A DNA stretch of 21,935 bases, taken from positions 1 through 21,935 of the IMG/VR virus record IMGVR_UViG_3300000226_000016. One strand, 5' to 3'. Below the pieces are notes generated by a model. The model saw only the letters and a list, made by a program, of their open reading frames with translations, was not told the DNA's origin and searched no databases. The stretch comes from a virus. The translations under genes were made by a program, and so were the position numbers. This document shows positions 8,001-15,570 of this stretch, piece by piece; within the stretch, counting starts at the first letter, position 1; each line of letters starts with the position of its first letter.

Positions 8001-9095
8001 TAACTGAAAAGCATCTAAATCTCCTTCATCTGGTTTAAATTTATCATATAACTCTCCTAAAGCATTAACCTCTGCATCTAAATTAGGACCTCCTCCTGTA
8101 GATTCTACTGTAAAAGGGGCTAATACTTGACCAGTGTATGCTGATGTTCCTCCTCTTCCTTTTAAAGATTCTATAATTTCTCCCATAGCAGTTATTTCTG
8201 TACTACAGTCAAAACCTCCATCTTTTCTGGCTTTAAAAGCAAAGTTTTTACACATACCCATAAGACCATCATAATTCCCCCCTGTTTTTTCTTTATTAGA
8301 TATAATTTTCCTATATACAGCATTCATTCCCCCTTGGTCTTTGTTCCAAAATTGAGGCATAATAGGTAGAGATGAGTCTGTTATTAATTTTCCATCATTA
8401 TTTACATAAGTTGTCCATCCCCATTCTAGTAAAATGGGAACTCCTGGTCTCATATAAAGTAATTCTAATATTTCTAATTGACGTTGATTATGGCATTTAA
8501 AATTTATTTTTCCTTCTCTAATAGAACCATAAGCTGATTTTGTTTTTATTGTAGCATCTATAATTCCCGGCATTGGTACTATACCATAATCGTCCCCATT
8601 TTTATTTATAGAATTACCCCTAGTAAGAGCATCTCCATAAGTTGAATTTTTTTTATTTATAGCGTTAGTCCATCCTGATTTTGGTTTGGCATTTATTAAC
8701 CAATCCATTGTTGGTTTATTGTTTGAATCTACTGTTTGAAAATCCTTGTGTTTATTTCCTGTGTTTAATGTTCCTCCTTCTAATATGTACATTTTAGCTA
8801 AATCAGACCCTGCTGTTATTCCTTGGTCTAATTCCCATGGTTCTAAAACATTATATACTCCTGCGTGTGTTAAGTCGGCCCCTGAGCACATTCTTATAAC
8901 GCATGTTCTGTTTAATGTATTTGCATAAAAAGCCCCATAAGGTATATTTACCTTACTCCCTCCTGCTGCTTGTGAGAATTTTAATGTTCGTGAATTAAAT
9001 CTAGAATTACCATCATTTCCTAAGCTAATAATAGCTTGTCTTAGTTCTAGTTGTTTTTTAACATATTCTCTAAAACTTTCTTTAAATATAGACAT
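5019..9095 (-). CDS. baseplate hub protein fused to a C-terminal muramidase domain
   Basis: A 1358-aa protein. The N-terminal and central part looks like a gp27-type hub: NFKCHNQRQLEILELLYMRPG and then VPILLEWGW (about residues 196-226), and a late domain (about 970-1030) with LDGIGGIVIGNVFTID and NDWTTTINGQLTLLP, typical of tube-like hub folds. A Thr/Pro-rich linker follows (about 1040-1060, with TTTTTTQTPVTQTPSTP). The C-terminal 270 residues resemble the lambda R/GH104 type of peptidoglycan hydrolase: LEGTDG (E1094, likely catalytic), AAGKYQIIPKTL, and an AVNDVGWEWASAP segment. The lysozyme domain would cut peptidoglycan during tail penetration. In T4 the hub (gp27) and lysozyme (gp5) are separate proteins. 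It is preceded by the LysM/gp53-like gene with a 3-base gap and overlaps the next gene by one base. The hub call rests on motif memory; the hydrolase is better supported. Confidence 0.8.
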   Translation of the reverse strand: MSIFKESFREYVKKQLELRQAIISLGNDGNSRFNSRTLKFSQAAGGSKVNIPYGAFYANTLNRTCVIRMCSGADLTHAGVYNVLEPWELDQGITAGSDLAKMYILEGGTLNTGNKHKDFQTVDSNNKPTMDWLINAKPKSGWTNAINKKNSTYGDALTRGNSINKNGDDYGIVPMPGIIDATIKTKSAYGSIREGKINFKCHNQRQLEILELLYMRPGVPILLEWGWTTYVNNDGKLITDSSLPIMPQFWNKDQGGMNAVYRKIISNKEKTGGNYDGLMGMCKNFAFKARKDGGFDCSTEITAMGEIIESLKGRGGTSAYTGQVLAPFTVESTGGGPNLDAEVNALGELYDKFKPDEGDLDAFQLILIDLQCYLLMTDEVYGYTWKRKNINNFTQVSLEEAERMQNLWSGSNANNKEFIKDYVACLERAFMYFDLDKINDYFKNIPNSYAKTEAQLKSDYITNFLNHHGVRNKMPGYSHEDVHAYLENNEKEVNDGKLNDIDWPGAGWKTGFIKWDAVAYLLNKYAITPLANSDTEGAGDNIDEQSLNEPIIKIATKYIQNEEHNPGGTLGDTRSSHPSTRLRPYTYADVPMKGFGTGFHYSYTPEGTTKFLNRTPAQMCDRSFDHSVCFLPHGCKGGDFGGRETNSQWLNYPPFDLMYLSSPTDPKRSKIQDFINIENLKEEEQLRSIGNIMFNIDYLINTYQDMAYDQEDDTYIRKDDFSIYKYLEAIWSGVNKACGGAHKFIPHVDHEKPDLIRIIDMQVCEADLPDPTKIHQMNIQGNSTIVRDFTYNSLIPSALSATIGIAMQNPDSMQDLDGATFAAMAKNIKSRFIESKGNTEKTPPTDEQKEKWKKRYEQKAENLENTAKDLVVFDAMLRIGYGQTEAGDQEAADGRGFSVFDVYSAPTKQKSLFKQVLRIMGYENSNGTYSSGPLSGTKYYIGQPKPTPKMPNASSVIPLKFNAKLDGIGGIVIGNVFTIDPTRLPRGYKESDVAFVTTGESQKITAGNDWTTTINGQLTLLPFQTAPSTKASVGVVATGPKTTKTTTTTTQTPVTQTPSTPAAGMTKLSELKNTVDGGTGTELTPLKDLLSQLEGTDGPYPYGVYNYGAGEPGGNYETMPCSSVKGSKSNKDALGKPPINTLTMKELNRRMKEPHRVPASDGCSKNTGGPYNDNMDINGCHIFAAGKYQIIPKTLNGNHLPPHWNDNDIFDGPMQEKLGDILILQKRSRLRKYVKGENSGTEQDLINAVNDVGWEWASAPVITYAAQKYATRSNGSMSDVLGSVKTGAGNLGNYGGTGVNKQIKKTYVKNVVINLIHTRWQLAQKEGNPQKPDFRPDFMEFDLNNGDTLSGTKQIGES

Positions 9096-9098
9096 AAC

Positions 9099-9416
9099 TT
9101 ATTGATTATTTATTTCTTCAAATTGTTCTACTATTGCATTAACATTAGCAGGTATTCTTACTTGAGCTCCTACTGGTATATATATACTATCTCGGGGAAC
9201 CAAATTAGGATTAGCTATATTAATAACCCACCATAAATCTACATCATTATAAAATCTTTTAGCTAATAAATCCATTCTTTGATTTACGGTTGCTACTATA
9301 TATATATCTTCTTCATTAATAGGGGGAAGAGGATATAATACATTTCTATAATGTTGTTTAAACGATTGGTCTTTATATGTTTTTGTTTTTATATTTAATC
9401 TTCTTGGTTTAGGCAT
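9099..9416 (-). CDS. 53: LysM-type baseplate wedge protein (T4 gp53-like)
   Basis: A 105-aa protein with a LysM-like core: the segment IVATVNQRMDLLAKRFYNDVDLWWVINIANP followed by the LVPRDSIYIPVGAQVRIPAN ending (about residues 40-94). The RMDLLA...D..LWW.I...N......I..G..IRIP pattern is that of T4 gp53 and of phage tail protein X. These proteins sit in the inner baseplate next to the hub and tube and probably act structurally rather than binding peptidoglycan. The N-terminal 35 residues are basic. It lies between the 822-aa baseplate protein and the hub gene, three bases upstream of the latter, as expected for a baseplate cluster. Confidence 0.75.
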   Translation of the reverse strand: MPKPRRLNIKTKTYKDQSFKQHYRNVLYPLPPINEEDIYIVATVNQRMDLLAKRFYNDVDLWWVINIANPNLVPRDSIYIPVGAQVRIPANVNAIVEQFEEINNQ

Positions 9417-9435
9417 ATCTAATATTATTAATCAT

Positions 9436-9447
9436 CACCTGGAGGTG
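9436..9447. repeat. short inverted repeat between two baseplate genes
   Basis: CACCT-GG-AGGTG lies in the 47-base gap between the 822-aa gene and the LysM gene. A two-base loop is too tight for a normal RNA hairpin, so as a DNA or RNA element it would be a weak site. No T-tract follows. The function is unclear. Confidence 0.25.
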
Positions 9448-9463
9448 TTAAAGGGGTTGCAAC

Positions 9464-11932
9464 TTATTCTGGTACTGTAACTTTAGCTAAAGTTAAAGGG
9501 ATTTCTGGAGCATCTATAGGGATTGATTTAATAGGAATTGATTTTAATGAAATTATTTCTTGTTCTGATCTTGTTCTATAGTTGTCTGGAGTTCCTACTT
9601 CTTGTAATTTTTTTTCTTTTAAAGGTTCTGAGTCATTTTTTTGTTTATATAATGGTTTTTTGGCTTCTTTTTGCCATCCTTGAATTGTTGCTCTTGCTAT
9701 ATTCTTTTCAACATCAACTTTTCCTTCATCTTTATGTCCTTTTGGATGTAAATTATTTTCTAACGTAGGTTGATACCATCTTTGCATATTATTAGGTATT
9801 GATCTATTGTTTGTATGTTTCATCATAAATGGAGAATCATTAATAGATTTTTGTGGTAAGAAGTTATGGATTGGTTGATATGTACAAGAGACATCTAATA
9901 CATGAGGCATTATACTCATACCATCTTTATCTTGTCCAGCTTCCCTATGACTAATATTTATTTCCCATGGGTAATTTTTATTCCATGATACATTAACTGA
10001 TTTAAAAAATCCAGGTACTCTATCAAGCCAGTCTCCTATAGTTAATTTCATATAAGGTCCTCTCATTCTAGTACCACCCCCATAATCGGGTGCTGTATTA
10101 CTTACAAGATAATTTAATTTTCTATATAAAGGCATCATTTCATGACGAGTTTGAGCTGCTATTTTAAATGAAAAACTTACTGATCTTGTAAATTTATCAT
10201 AAATGTAAAAATCTTCTCCTCTACCATTATAACTAATTGTATTCCATTTACCTCCATAATTATCTTTTAAAGAATCTAAAAGGGCTCTAAATACCATTAC
10301 ATTACTAGTATTTGGAGAATCTGTGTTAACTGCTTCTATTTGAAATCTTATAAAATCTCTTACTTCTGTTTGTGCAAAGTTTCCTTGGGCTTTAAAAATA
10401 TCTAAAGCATTTATTTTATCAATTGTATCTAAATCAAATTTATCATAACCATCAGTAGTATCACCAAATATATTTGTACCTGCTCCTTTATTTATTAGTT
10501 TACCTGGATTTCCTATTAATACCCTATTTTCTATGTGGTATGATCTATTTGCCCCATATACTGTTGTATCATAGTTTGTATACATAGTATCTACTCCTGC
10601 TTCTTTTTTAAGTCTTCTAAAATCAACAACATCTGAAACCAATATAGGGCTGTATCCTGATCCCACACCTGTTTTTGGGTGAGTATAAGAACGATCATTA
10701 TAATAATTATTTGGGTCAAAACCATGTCCTGCTTCTGGTTCTACTATATCATTTTCTACCCTTCCAAAACTATTTTGTTGTAGAGGGATATTGTTAATAC
10801 CCCCTATTTTTCCTGATGGTATACTATTAGGAATTGATGTATCATAAAGAGCTAACCCTCCATTTCTAGATAACCAATAATGCCCATAGGGAATATACCC
10901 ATATTCTGATCTTATCCATGGTTTATCATCATATAATGTATGACCAAAAGAGGTACCATTAGCTACTGGATATTTTCTTATTCTTGTTTTTCCTATACCA
11001 TAAGTAGAATCCGGTCCTCCCTGATAATCATATAATGTAGCATCATATTTTCCTGTGCCCGTTAATGCTTTACCTACATTACTTATAAATTTACCAAATT
11101 TTGATTTCTTTTTAGGTTTTCCTTCTTTCTTTTTTACTTCAAGTGTTTTAGTATTTGAAATAATTTCGTTTCCAAATAGATAAAGTAATCTATTATCTTG
11201 TTTTTTTAACTTCTCTTTATCAACTTCAATAGCTTGTTGTGGGCTATTAGAAATATTTTTTACCCATTCTTCATATCCTTTACTTTCAAAAATAGGATTA
11301 GTACCCTCTCTTTTTACATGACCTCCAAAAGCAGATACTGCTACTTGGGCTAATGTAGTTGCTCCAAAACTCCATTTTCTTTGGTTAGGTGCTCCTGATT
11401 TTCTTGTAGGTTGAGTTATTCTAGGGTTTGTTTTTTGAAGTTGTCTTTGTTTTATTGACCAAGCTATACCTTTAGAGGTAGTTAAAAATTTACCTATTCT
11501 TATAACATCTCTTAAACTTCTATTAGCAGCTGTCATTATACCTCCCCTAATAAAACCACTTGTTACATTATCAAAAAATCTAGTTGTAAATGGAGGGACA
11601 TCTATAACTGGAACTTGTACACTATTACCATCTACATCTATTGTTTTTTTACCTATTGGAGGTATATCAAATATAAGACCAGGAATATTATTTATTCCAG
11701 GTAATTTTCTAACCATAAAAGGTTTACCATTATGGGTATTATTATCATTAGGTGTGTTATGAGATATATTTCTTTGTCTAAATCTATTTTCTTTTGACGC
11801 ATCAAATATTCTTGTATATGATTTGTCAGTGTTAAAGCCCCCATTAATTATAGAGGTATTATGTTGAGGGTAAGCTGCTAGCCCATCACTTTTTTCTCTT
11901 GATAAATCTACTGTTAATTTTTTTAATCCCAT
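9464..11932 (-). CDS. large baseplate/tail structural protein, possibly tail-tube-initiator-like
   Basis: An 822-aa protein. N-terminal region: MGLKKLTVDLSREKS, then FDIPPIGKKTID and PPFTTRFFDNVTSGFIRGG. A basic segment with KGIAWSIKQRQLQKTNPR follows near residues 155-173, then TTLAQVAVSAFGGH. The C-terminal domain (about 530-730) has VRDFIRFQIEAV, DSLKDNYGGKWN, FTRSVSFSFKIAAQTRHEMMP, LYRKLNYLVSNTAPDYGGG, LTIGDWLDRVPGFFKSVNVSW and HVLDVSCTYQPIHNF. That last region has the look of a tube-like fold used by baseplate-tube junction proteins (T4 gp48/gp54), but this is inference. There are no membrane segments. It shares the MGLK(K/E)L start with the upstream 459-aa gene, whose stop is 3 bases away, so the two may interact or share a docking peptide. 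Confidence 0.62.
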   Translation of the reverse strand: MGLKKLTVDLSREKSDGLAAYPQHNTSIINGGFNTDKSYTRIFDASKENRFRQRNISHNTPNDNNTHNGKPFMVRKLPGINNIPGLIFDIPPIGKKTIDVDGNSVQVPVIDVPPFTTRFFDNVTSGFIRGGIMTAANRSLRDVIRIGKFLTTSKGIAWSIKQRQLQKTNPRITQPTRKSGAPNQRKWSFGATTLAQVAVSAFGGHVKREGTNPIFESKGYEEWVKNISNSPQQAIEVDKEKLKKQDNRLLYLFGNEIISNTKTLEVKKKEGKPKKKSKFGKFISNVGKALTGTGKYDATLYDYQGGPDSTYGIGKTRIRKYPVANGTSFGHTLYDDKPWIRSEYGYIPYGHYWLSRNGGLALYDTSIPNSIPSGKIGGINNIPLQQNSFGRVENDIVEPEAGHGFDPNNYYNDRSYTHPKTGVGSGYSPILVSDVVDFRRLKKEAGVDTMYTNYDTTVYGANRSYHIENRVLIGNPGKLINKGAGTNIFGDTTDGYDKFDLDTIDKINALDIFKAQGNFAQTEVRDFIRFQIEAVNTDSPNTSNVMVFRALLDSLKDNYGGKWNTISYNGRGEDFYIYDKFTRSVSFSFKIAAQTRHEMMPLYRKLNYLVSNTAPDYGGGTRMRGPYMKLTIGDWLDRVPGFFKSVNVSWNKNYPWEINISHREAGQDKDGMSIMPHVLDVSCTYQPIHNFLPQKSINDSPFMMKHTNNRSIPNNMQRWYQPTLENNLHPKGHKDEGKVDVEKNIARATIQGWQKEAKKPLYKQKNDSEPLKEKKLQEVGTPDNYRTRSEQEIISLKSIPIKSIPIDAPEIPLTLAKVTVPE

Positions 11933-11935
11933 ATT

Positions 11936-13315
11936 TTAAAATGTATTTCCATATTCTGGATGAGTATATCCTGATGGGCTTAATGTTGAATTTGCATCTG
12001 CTCTATCAAAAGGTGTTGGGTTTATATTGGGCCAAGTTCCTCCTGGTTGTCCTTGTGAATAATTAGATGTTTTTATTCCTCCAAAAGGGGATGGGTGGGT
12101 ATTATGATTAGGCCAATTTCCTGAATGTTGGTCTGTCATTAAATCTTTTAATAATGATGATTCTCTACCTTTGTCAAAAGTAGCTTCATTTATTGTTGTA
12201 TTATTACCTATATCTAAATCTGATTTATTTACTTTGGGCCATGTAGCTCCTGGTTGACCTGCTGAGTAAGAAGAATCTGGGTTTACAGTACTTTCATATA
12301 AACCCATTATAGAAACTGTGTTGTGTATATTTGAAGCTTCTCCTTGACTAAAATCGGGTCCATCTAATCCATCTAAATCTGCAAAATTTGTTGATTTTAC
12401 AGGTACGGGGCCTATAGGTACACTTGGTGCTATTGTTCCTGGTGCTATTCCTTGTTTCCATCCTTGAGGGCTGTTATATGCTTTAGCTAATTGTGTAGGG
12501 TTTGGGTCTCCAGTTTCTCCATGTACTTGACTTGGGTTTCCTTCTCCCACATCAAATTGAACTCCATTTTGGCCATTTAAATCAGCATAATGAGTTGATT
12601 TTACAGGTACTGGTCCTATAGGAATATCTGTTGGGAATTGTCCTGGTGCTAATCCTTGTGACCATCCTTGAGGGCTATTATATTCTTTAACTAATTGTGT
12701 AGGTGTTGCTCCTTGAGAGGGGTCTGCGTGTACATTACTAGGATTTCCTTCTCCTACATCAAATTGGGTTCCGTTTTCTCCATTTAAATCTTGATAATGT
12801 TTTGGATTAGTTGGAACTGGACCATAGGATTTATTATGAACAGAACTATAGTAAGATTCTACTAATTCTTTTGGTGATTTTTGGTTTGGGTCCCCATGTA
12901 CTTGACTTGGAGCTCCTTTATCAAAAGGAGGACCAGGATTACCATCCATATCTTGGTATTGAGATTGATTAGGTGAAGGATCATATGTTAATTCAGAATC
13001 AGAGCTTGCTACTGATTTATTTAACAAAGATACCATATGATCAGGTCCCCCTGTTTCTATTACGAAAGGCCCTTTAAAAGGAGCATCACTAATTGGGGAT
13101 GTATTTAATACGTCCCTATTATATTTTGTATCAGGAACCCCATTTATATCTTGGTATTTAGATGTTATAGGAAGATCCTTTAATGAATCTGTATGTACAT
13201 TTGAAGCTTCAGTAATGTGTCTTTGGAATTTTGGTCCTATTTGATCTTCCATTTTCCCTACTGGATCTGTTCCTTGTACTAAGTCGTGTTTTGATTTTAA
13301 TTCTTTTAATCCCAT
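11936..13315 (-). CDS. repeat-rich tail/baseplate-associated protein of unknown function
   Basis: A 459-aa protein, low in hydrophobic residues and rich in Gly, Pro, Asn, Ser and Asp, so probably extended or intrinsically flexible. A unit of about 68 residues recurs, each starting with Y(Q/A)DxNGxxGxxFDxGxxxxSxVH: near residues 54, 120, 174, 243 and 311. Copies at 174 and 243 are closest and also share TPTQLVKEYNSPQGWSQG and IGPVPVKST-type segments. A second element, YS(A/Q)GQPG(A/G)TWPxxN, occurs at 350 and 419. The N-terminus MGLKELKSKHDL resembles that of the downstream 822-aa protein. It lies between the tape measure and baseplate genes, 17 bases after the tape measure stop. I do not recognise the family. 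A baseplate-peripheral, scaffold or fibre-attachment role is conceivable from context only. Confidence 0.72.
   Translation of the reverse strand: MGLKELKSKHDLVQGTDPVGKMEDQIGPKFQRHITEASNVHTDSLKDLPITSKYQDINGVPDTKYNRDVLNTSPISDAPFKGPFVIETGGPDHMVSLLNKSVASSDSELTYDPSPNQSQYQDMDGNPGPPFDKGAPSQVHGDPNQKSPKELVESYYSSVHNKSYGPVPTNPKHYQDLNGENGTQFDVGEGNPSNVHADPSQGATPTQLVKEYNSPQGWSQGLAPGQFPTDIPIGPVPVKSTHYADLNGQNGVQFDVGEGNPSQVHGETGDPNPTQLAKAYNSPQGWKQGIAPGTIAPSVPIGPVPVKSTNFADLDGLDGPDFSQGEASNIHNTVSIMGLYESTVNPDSSYSAGQPGATWPKVNKSDLDIGNNTTINEATFDKGRESSLLKDLMTDQHSGNWPNHNTHPSPFGGIKTSNYSQGQPGGTWPNINPTPFDRADANSTLSPSGYTHPEYGNTF
12386..12796 (-). repeat. two tandem ~206-base repeat copies inside the 459-aa gene
   Basis: Codons for residues 174-242 and 243-310 form adjacent, clearly similar copies at the DNA level too. 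For example, TGAGGGCT(G/A)TTATAT and AATTGTGTAGG recur at matching positions on the plus strand, as does TTTCCTTCTCC(C/T)ACATCAAATTG. More diverged copies lie on both sides. This fits recent internal duplication. Confidence 0.7.
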
Positions 13316-13332
13316 GTTTTTATTTTTTTATT

Positions 13333-15510
13333 TTAAGGAAATAATCCCGATGATTTAGTATTAACCATATATACATCTTCACTATTTTTATCAGTTCTTG
13401 CAAATACATCATTTTCATTTTGTACTGTAACGTGAGTTTGGGTTGTTTGTCCTCCACCCCCACCTCCTCCTCCTCCATCTGAGTAATTTGTGTTTGAACC
13501 TTCAGGTGAAAATGTAGCGTCATTTGCTCTTCTACCTCCTAAATTAGTACCTGCTACTATTGTATCTTTATCATTAAATAAGGTAACTGATCCTTTTTCC
13601 ATTAATGCTCTCTTTCCATACCCTCCTCCTGCTCCTGGAACATCAGCAAAGTCATCTGCTTTCTTTTGATTTAAAGCAGCATTACCCGCAGCTAAAATAC
13701 CTACAGAAGCTGCTATTCCTGCTACTACCCCTAAAGGGCCTCTTGAAGCTAAAGAAGTAAAAGAGGCGAATGCTGCTTTTATTATGTAAAACCATGCTAC
13801 TCCTTTTAATATTTTTCCTAAAATCCCCATTTTATTTAATAAACCAGTTAAGGGGGATATAAAGTCTCCTATTGCTTTTCCTATCAATCCCGCTGTCATA
13901 AATATTTTTCCAAAAAAACCTGCTACTGCTGCCATTCCTGATAAAAATTCGCCAACAGGTCCTCCTACTAAATCTAAAAATGTTGTTTTTAATTGTACTA
14001 TTAAATCATTAAATTCTTCTTGTGCCGCTCTTTGTTCTAACATTTGAGCTGTTTCTTCATCATTATTATCCCTTGCTTCTTGGGCTAAAGCTTTTAAATC
14101 AGCTTTTTTCATTAATTGGTTGGATAATTGGTCTGCTGTCATACCAACAGATTTTGCTAATGCTTCTTGTTGTAAGACATTCATCTTACTAAAATCACCA
14201 AAATCTCCAACATTTTCATTGATTTCTTCAGTTAGAGTTTCATAATCACCTGTTAATGCTGCTAACCTGGCTTTTTCTAAATTAAGTTGTTTACCTGTTA
14301 GTAATTCTGCTTCTAATTCTGCTGATATGGATTCTTCAAAATTAAGCATTGTTTTTCCAGCTGCTGCTACTCCCTCAAGGGTCATACCTAATTCTTGTGC
14401 TTTTGCTACTGCTCCTGCTATTCTAGCTGGATCACCCCCCATTTGAGCAGATATTTGCCCTTGTATTTTACCTGAAGCTTCAAGGACCTTTTTTATATCT
14501 AATCTAGCTCCATGTTCTGCTTCCATGGCTTTTACTTGACCAATAGCTTCTAACTTTACCTGCTTCATGTCTTTACCAGATCTCAAAGCATGACCAGCAA
14601 ATCCTGCTATTGATTCTTCGGACATATCCATTAACTTCTGCATACGTCCTGCTTCTAAAACTATATCGTCTCTTATAATTGTAGAAGATGTTCCTAAAGC
14701 GTTGTTAACCATATTAAACCCAGCTGACATTTCTGTGCTGGTTATAGCCATTTCGCCACTTGAACGAGCTAAGTCAGTAAAATGATTCCTCATTATTCCT
14801 GCTTCTTCTCTAGATACACCTAAACCTTTTCCTAAAGCTGTAACTTGTTTATCGAATTCAAATCCTGCTTTTATTGCTGCTATAATCCATACAAATGGAT
14901 CTGTCATGTGTTTTTTTAATTGAGCCCCTACGGTTTTTAAACCCACACCCATAACACCAATTTGAGATGCCCCTCCTGCTGCGGCATCCTCCATTTCTTT
15001 CATGGCCTCATTGGTATCTAACATATCTCCTAATATAGGAATTTGGGATATTCCTTTTAAAGCAGTACCTAAGGAACCTGTTTTAGCATCTATGTCTTTC
15101 CTTTTTGTCTTTTCTTTCTCTAATTCTTGGTTTAATTTTTGAGCTATACCTAATTGATCTTGTGCTACTTTTAATCTATCTTTATCCTTCTTTGATGTAG
15201 CATCTTTTAGAAGTTTTGTTTCTTTTTCTAACTTAAATATAGTTTGGGCAGAAAGTAATATGTCCCTCTTTATATCTTTTTCTTTCCTTACAGCGTCTGC
15301 CCCAGCATTTTGACTAGCTAAAACCTGCTGGCCCATTTTCTGTAATTGTTTTGATATATTTAAAGATTCTCGCTCTTCAGTGGTTAATTTAGATCTTACA
15401 TTTAAGGCATCCTTAAGGTAATCTAACATTTGACCCTGATTTTTTACATCAATAGCATCAAATGCAGATGATTCTTCTGCTGCTTTAGATTTCTTTTTCT
15501 TTTTGGCCAT
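13333..15510 (-). CDS. tail tape measure protein
   Basis: A 725-aa protein with the usual tape measure build. It has a lysine-rich start (MAKKKKKSKAAEES), then charged coiled-coil-type helices (about 45-145), and a long helical Ala/Met/Glu-rich middle. A cluster of hydrophobic segments lies at about 515-625 (MAAVAGFFGKIFMTAGLIG, GVAWFYIIKAAFASF, LGVVAGIAASVGILAAG), with a further hydrophobic patch near PFVWIIAAIKAGF (205-217). Close to the end there is SVTLFNDKDTIVAGTNL and a run of nine glycines. It fixes tail length and may insert into the host inner membrane. At about 1.5 angstrom per residue, 725 aa suggests a tail tube near 109 nm, if no cleavage occurs. Its place directly after the chaperone-like gp26/74-aa pair and tail tube genes supports the call. 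It has its own promoter-like motif. Confidence 0.85.
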   Translation of the reverse strand: MAKKKKKSKAAEESSAFDAIDVKNQGQMLDYLKDALNVRSKLTTEERESLNISKQLQKMGQQVLASQNAGADAVRKEKDIKRDILLSAQTIFKLEKETKLLKDATSKKDKDRLKVAQDQLGIAQKLNQELEKEKTKRKDIDAKTGSLGTALKGISQIPILGDMLDTNEAMKEMEDAAAGGASQIGVMGVGLKTVGAQLKKHMTDPFVWIIAAIKAGFEFDKQVTALGKGLGVSREEAGIMRNHFTDLARSSGEMAITSTEMSAGFNMVNNALGTSSTIIRDDIVLEAGRMQKLMDMSEESIAGFAGHALRSGKDMKQVKLEAIGQVKAMEAEHGARLDIKKVLEASGKIQGQISAQMGGDPARIAGAVAKAQELGMTLEGVAAAGKTMLNFEESISAELEAELLTGKQLNLEKARLAALTGDYETLTEEINENVGDFGDFSKMNVLQQEALAKSVGMTADQLSNQLMKKADLKALAQEARDNNDEETAQMLEQRAAQEEFNDLIVQLKTTFLDLVGGPVGEFLSGMAAVAGFFGKIFMTAGLIGKAIGDFISPLTGLLNKMGILGKILKGVAWFYIIKAAFASFTSLASRGPLGVVAGIAASVGILAAGNAALNQKKADDFADVPGAGGGYGKRALMEKGSVTLFNDKDTIVAGTNLGGRRANDATFSPEGSNTNYSDGGGGGGGGGQTTQTHVTVQNENDVFARTDKNSEDVYMVNTKSSGLFP

Positions 15511-15520
15511 GTATAGTAAG

Positions 15521-15544
15521 TGTTATTCCGGTATAAATATAAAA
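15521..15544 (-). promoter_or_regulatory. candidate phage promoter (shared motif) upstream of tape measure gene
   Basis: The minus strand reads TTTTATATTTATACCGGAAT and then AACA. The TATATTTATA-CC-GGAAT core aligns without gaps to the motif before the sheath gene. It lies just after the terminator hairpin of the preceding unit and about 20 bases before the ATG, so the leader would be short. Confidence 0.55.
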
Positions 15545-15546
15545 AA

Positions 15547-15569
15547 CAAAAGCATCTTGCGATGCTTTT
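15547..15569 (-). terminator. intrinsic terminator after the 74-aa gene
   Basis: AAAAGCATC, loop GCAA, GATGCTTTT form a perfect 9-bp stem on the minus strand, followed by GTTTTTTAT. It starts two bases after the 74-aa stop codon and ends just before the tape measure promoter-like motif. Confidence 0.82.
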
Positions 15570-15570
15570 A

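Noticed and set aside
13320-13523. Minus-strand 67-aa ORF overlapping the end of the tape measure gene in another frame
   Set aside because: It lies almost wholly inside the Gly-rich end of the tape measure gene, has the low-complexity Glu/Lys/Met make-up expected of a shifted frame, and has no clear start context.
15532-15540. Plus-strand TATAAATAT sequences (also near 2976, 17180 and 19781) as T4-type late promoters
   Set aside because: Read on the plus strand they match the T4 late box, but there are no plus-strand genes. They fit better as the reverse complement of a minus-strand motif that lies before each gene.
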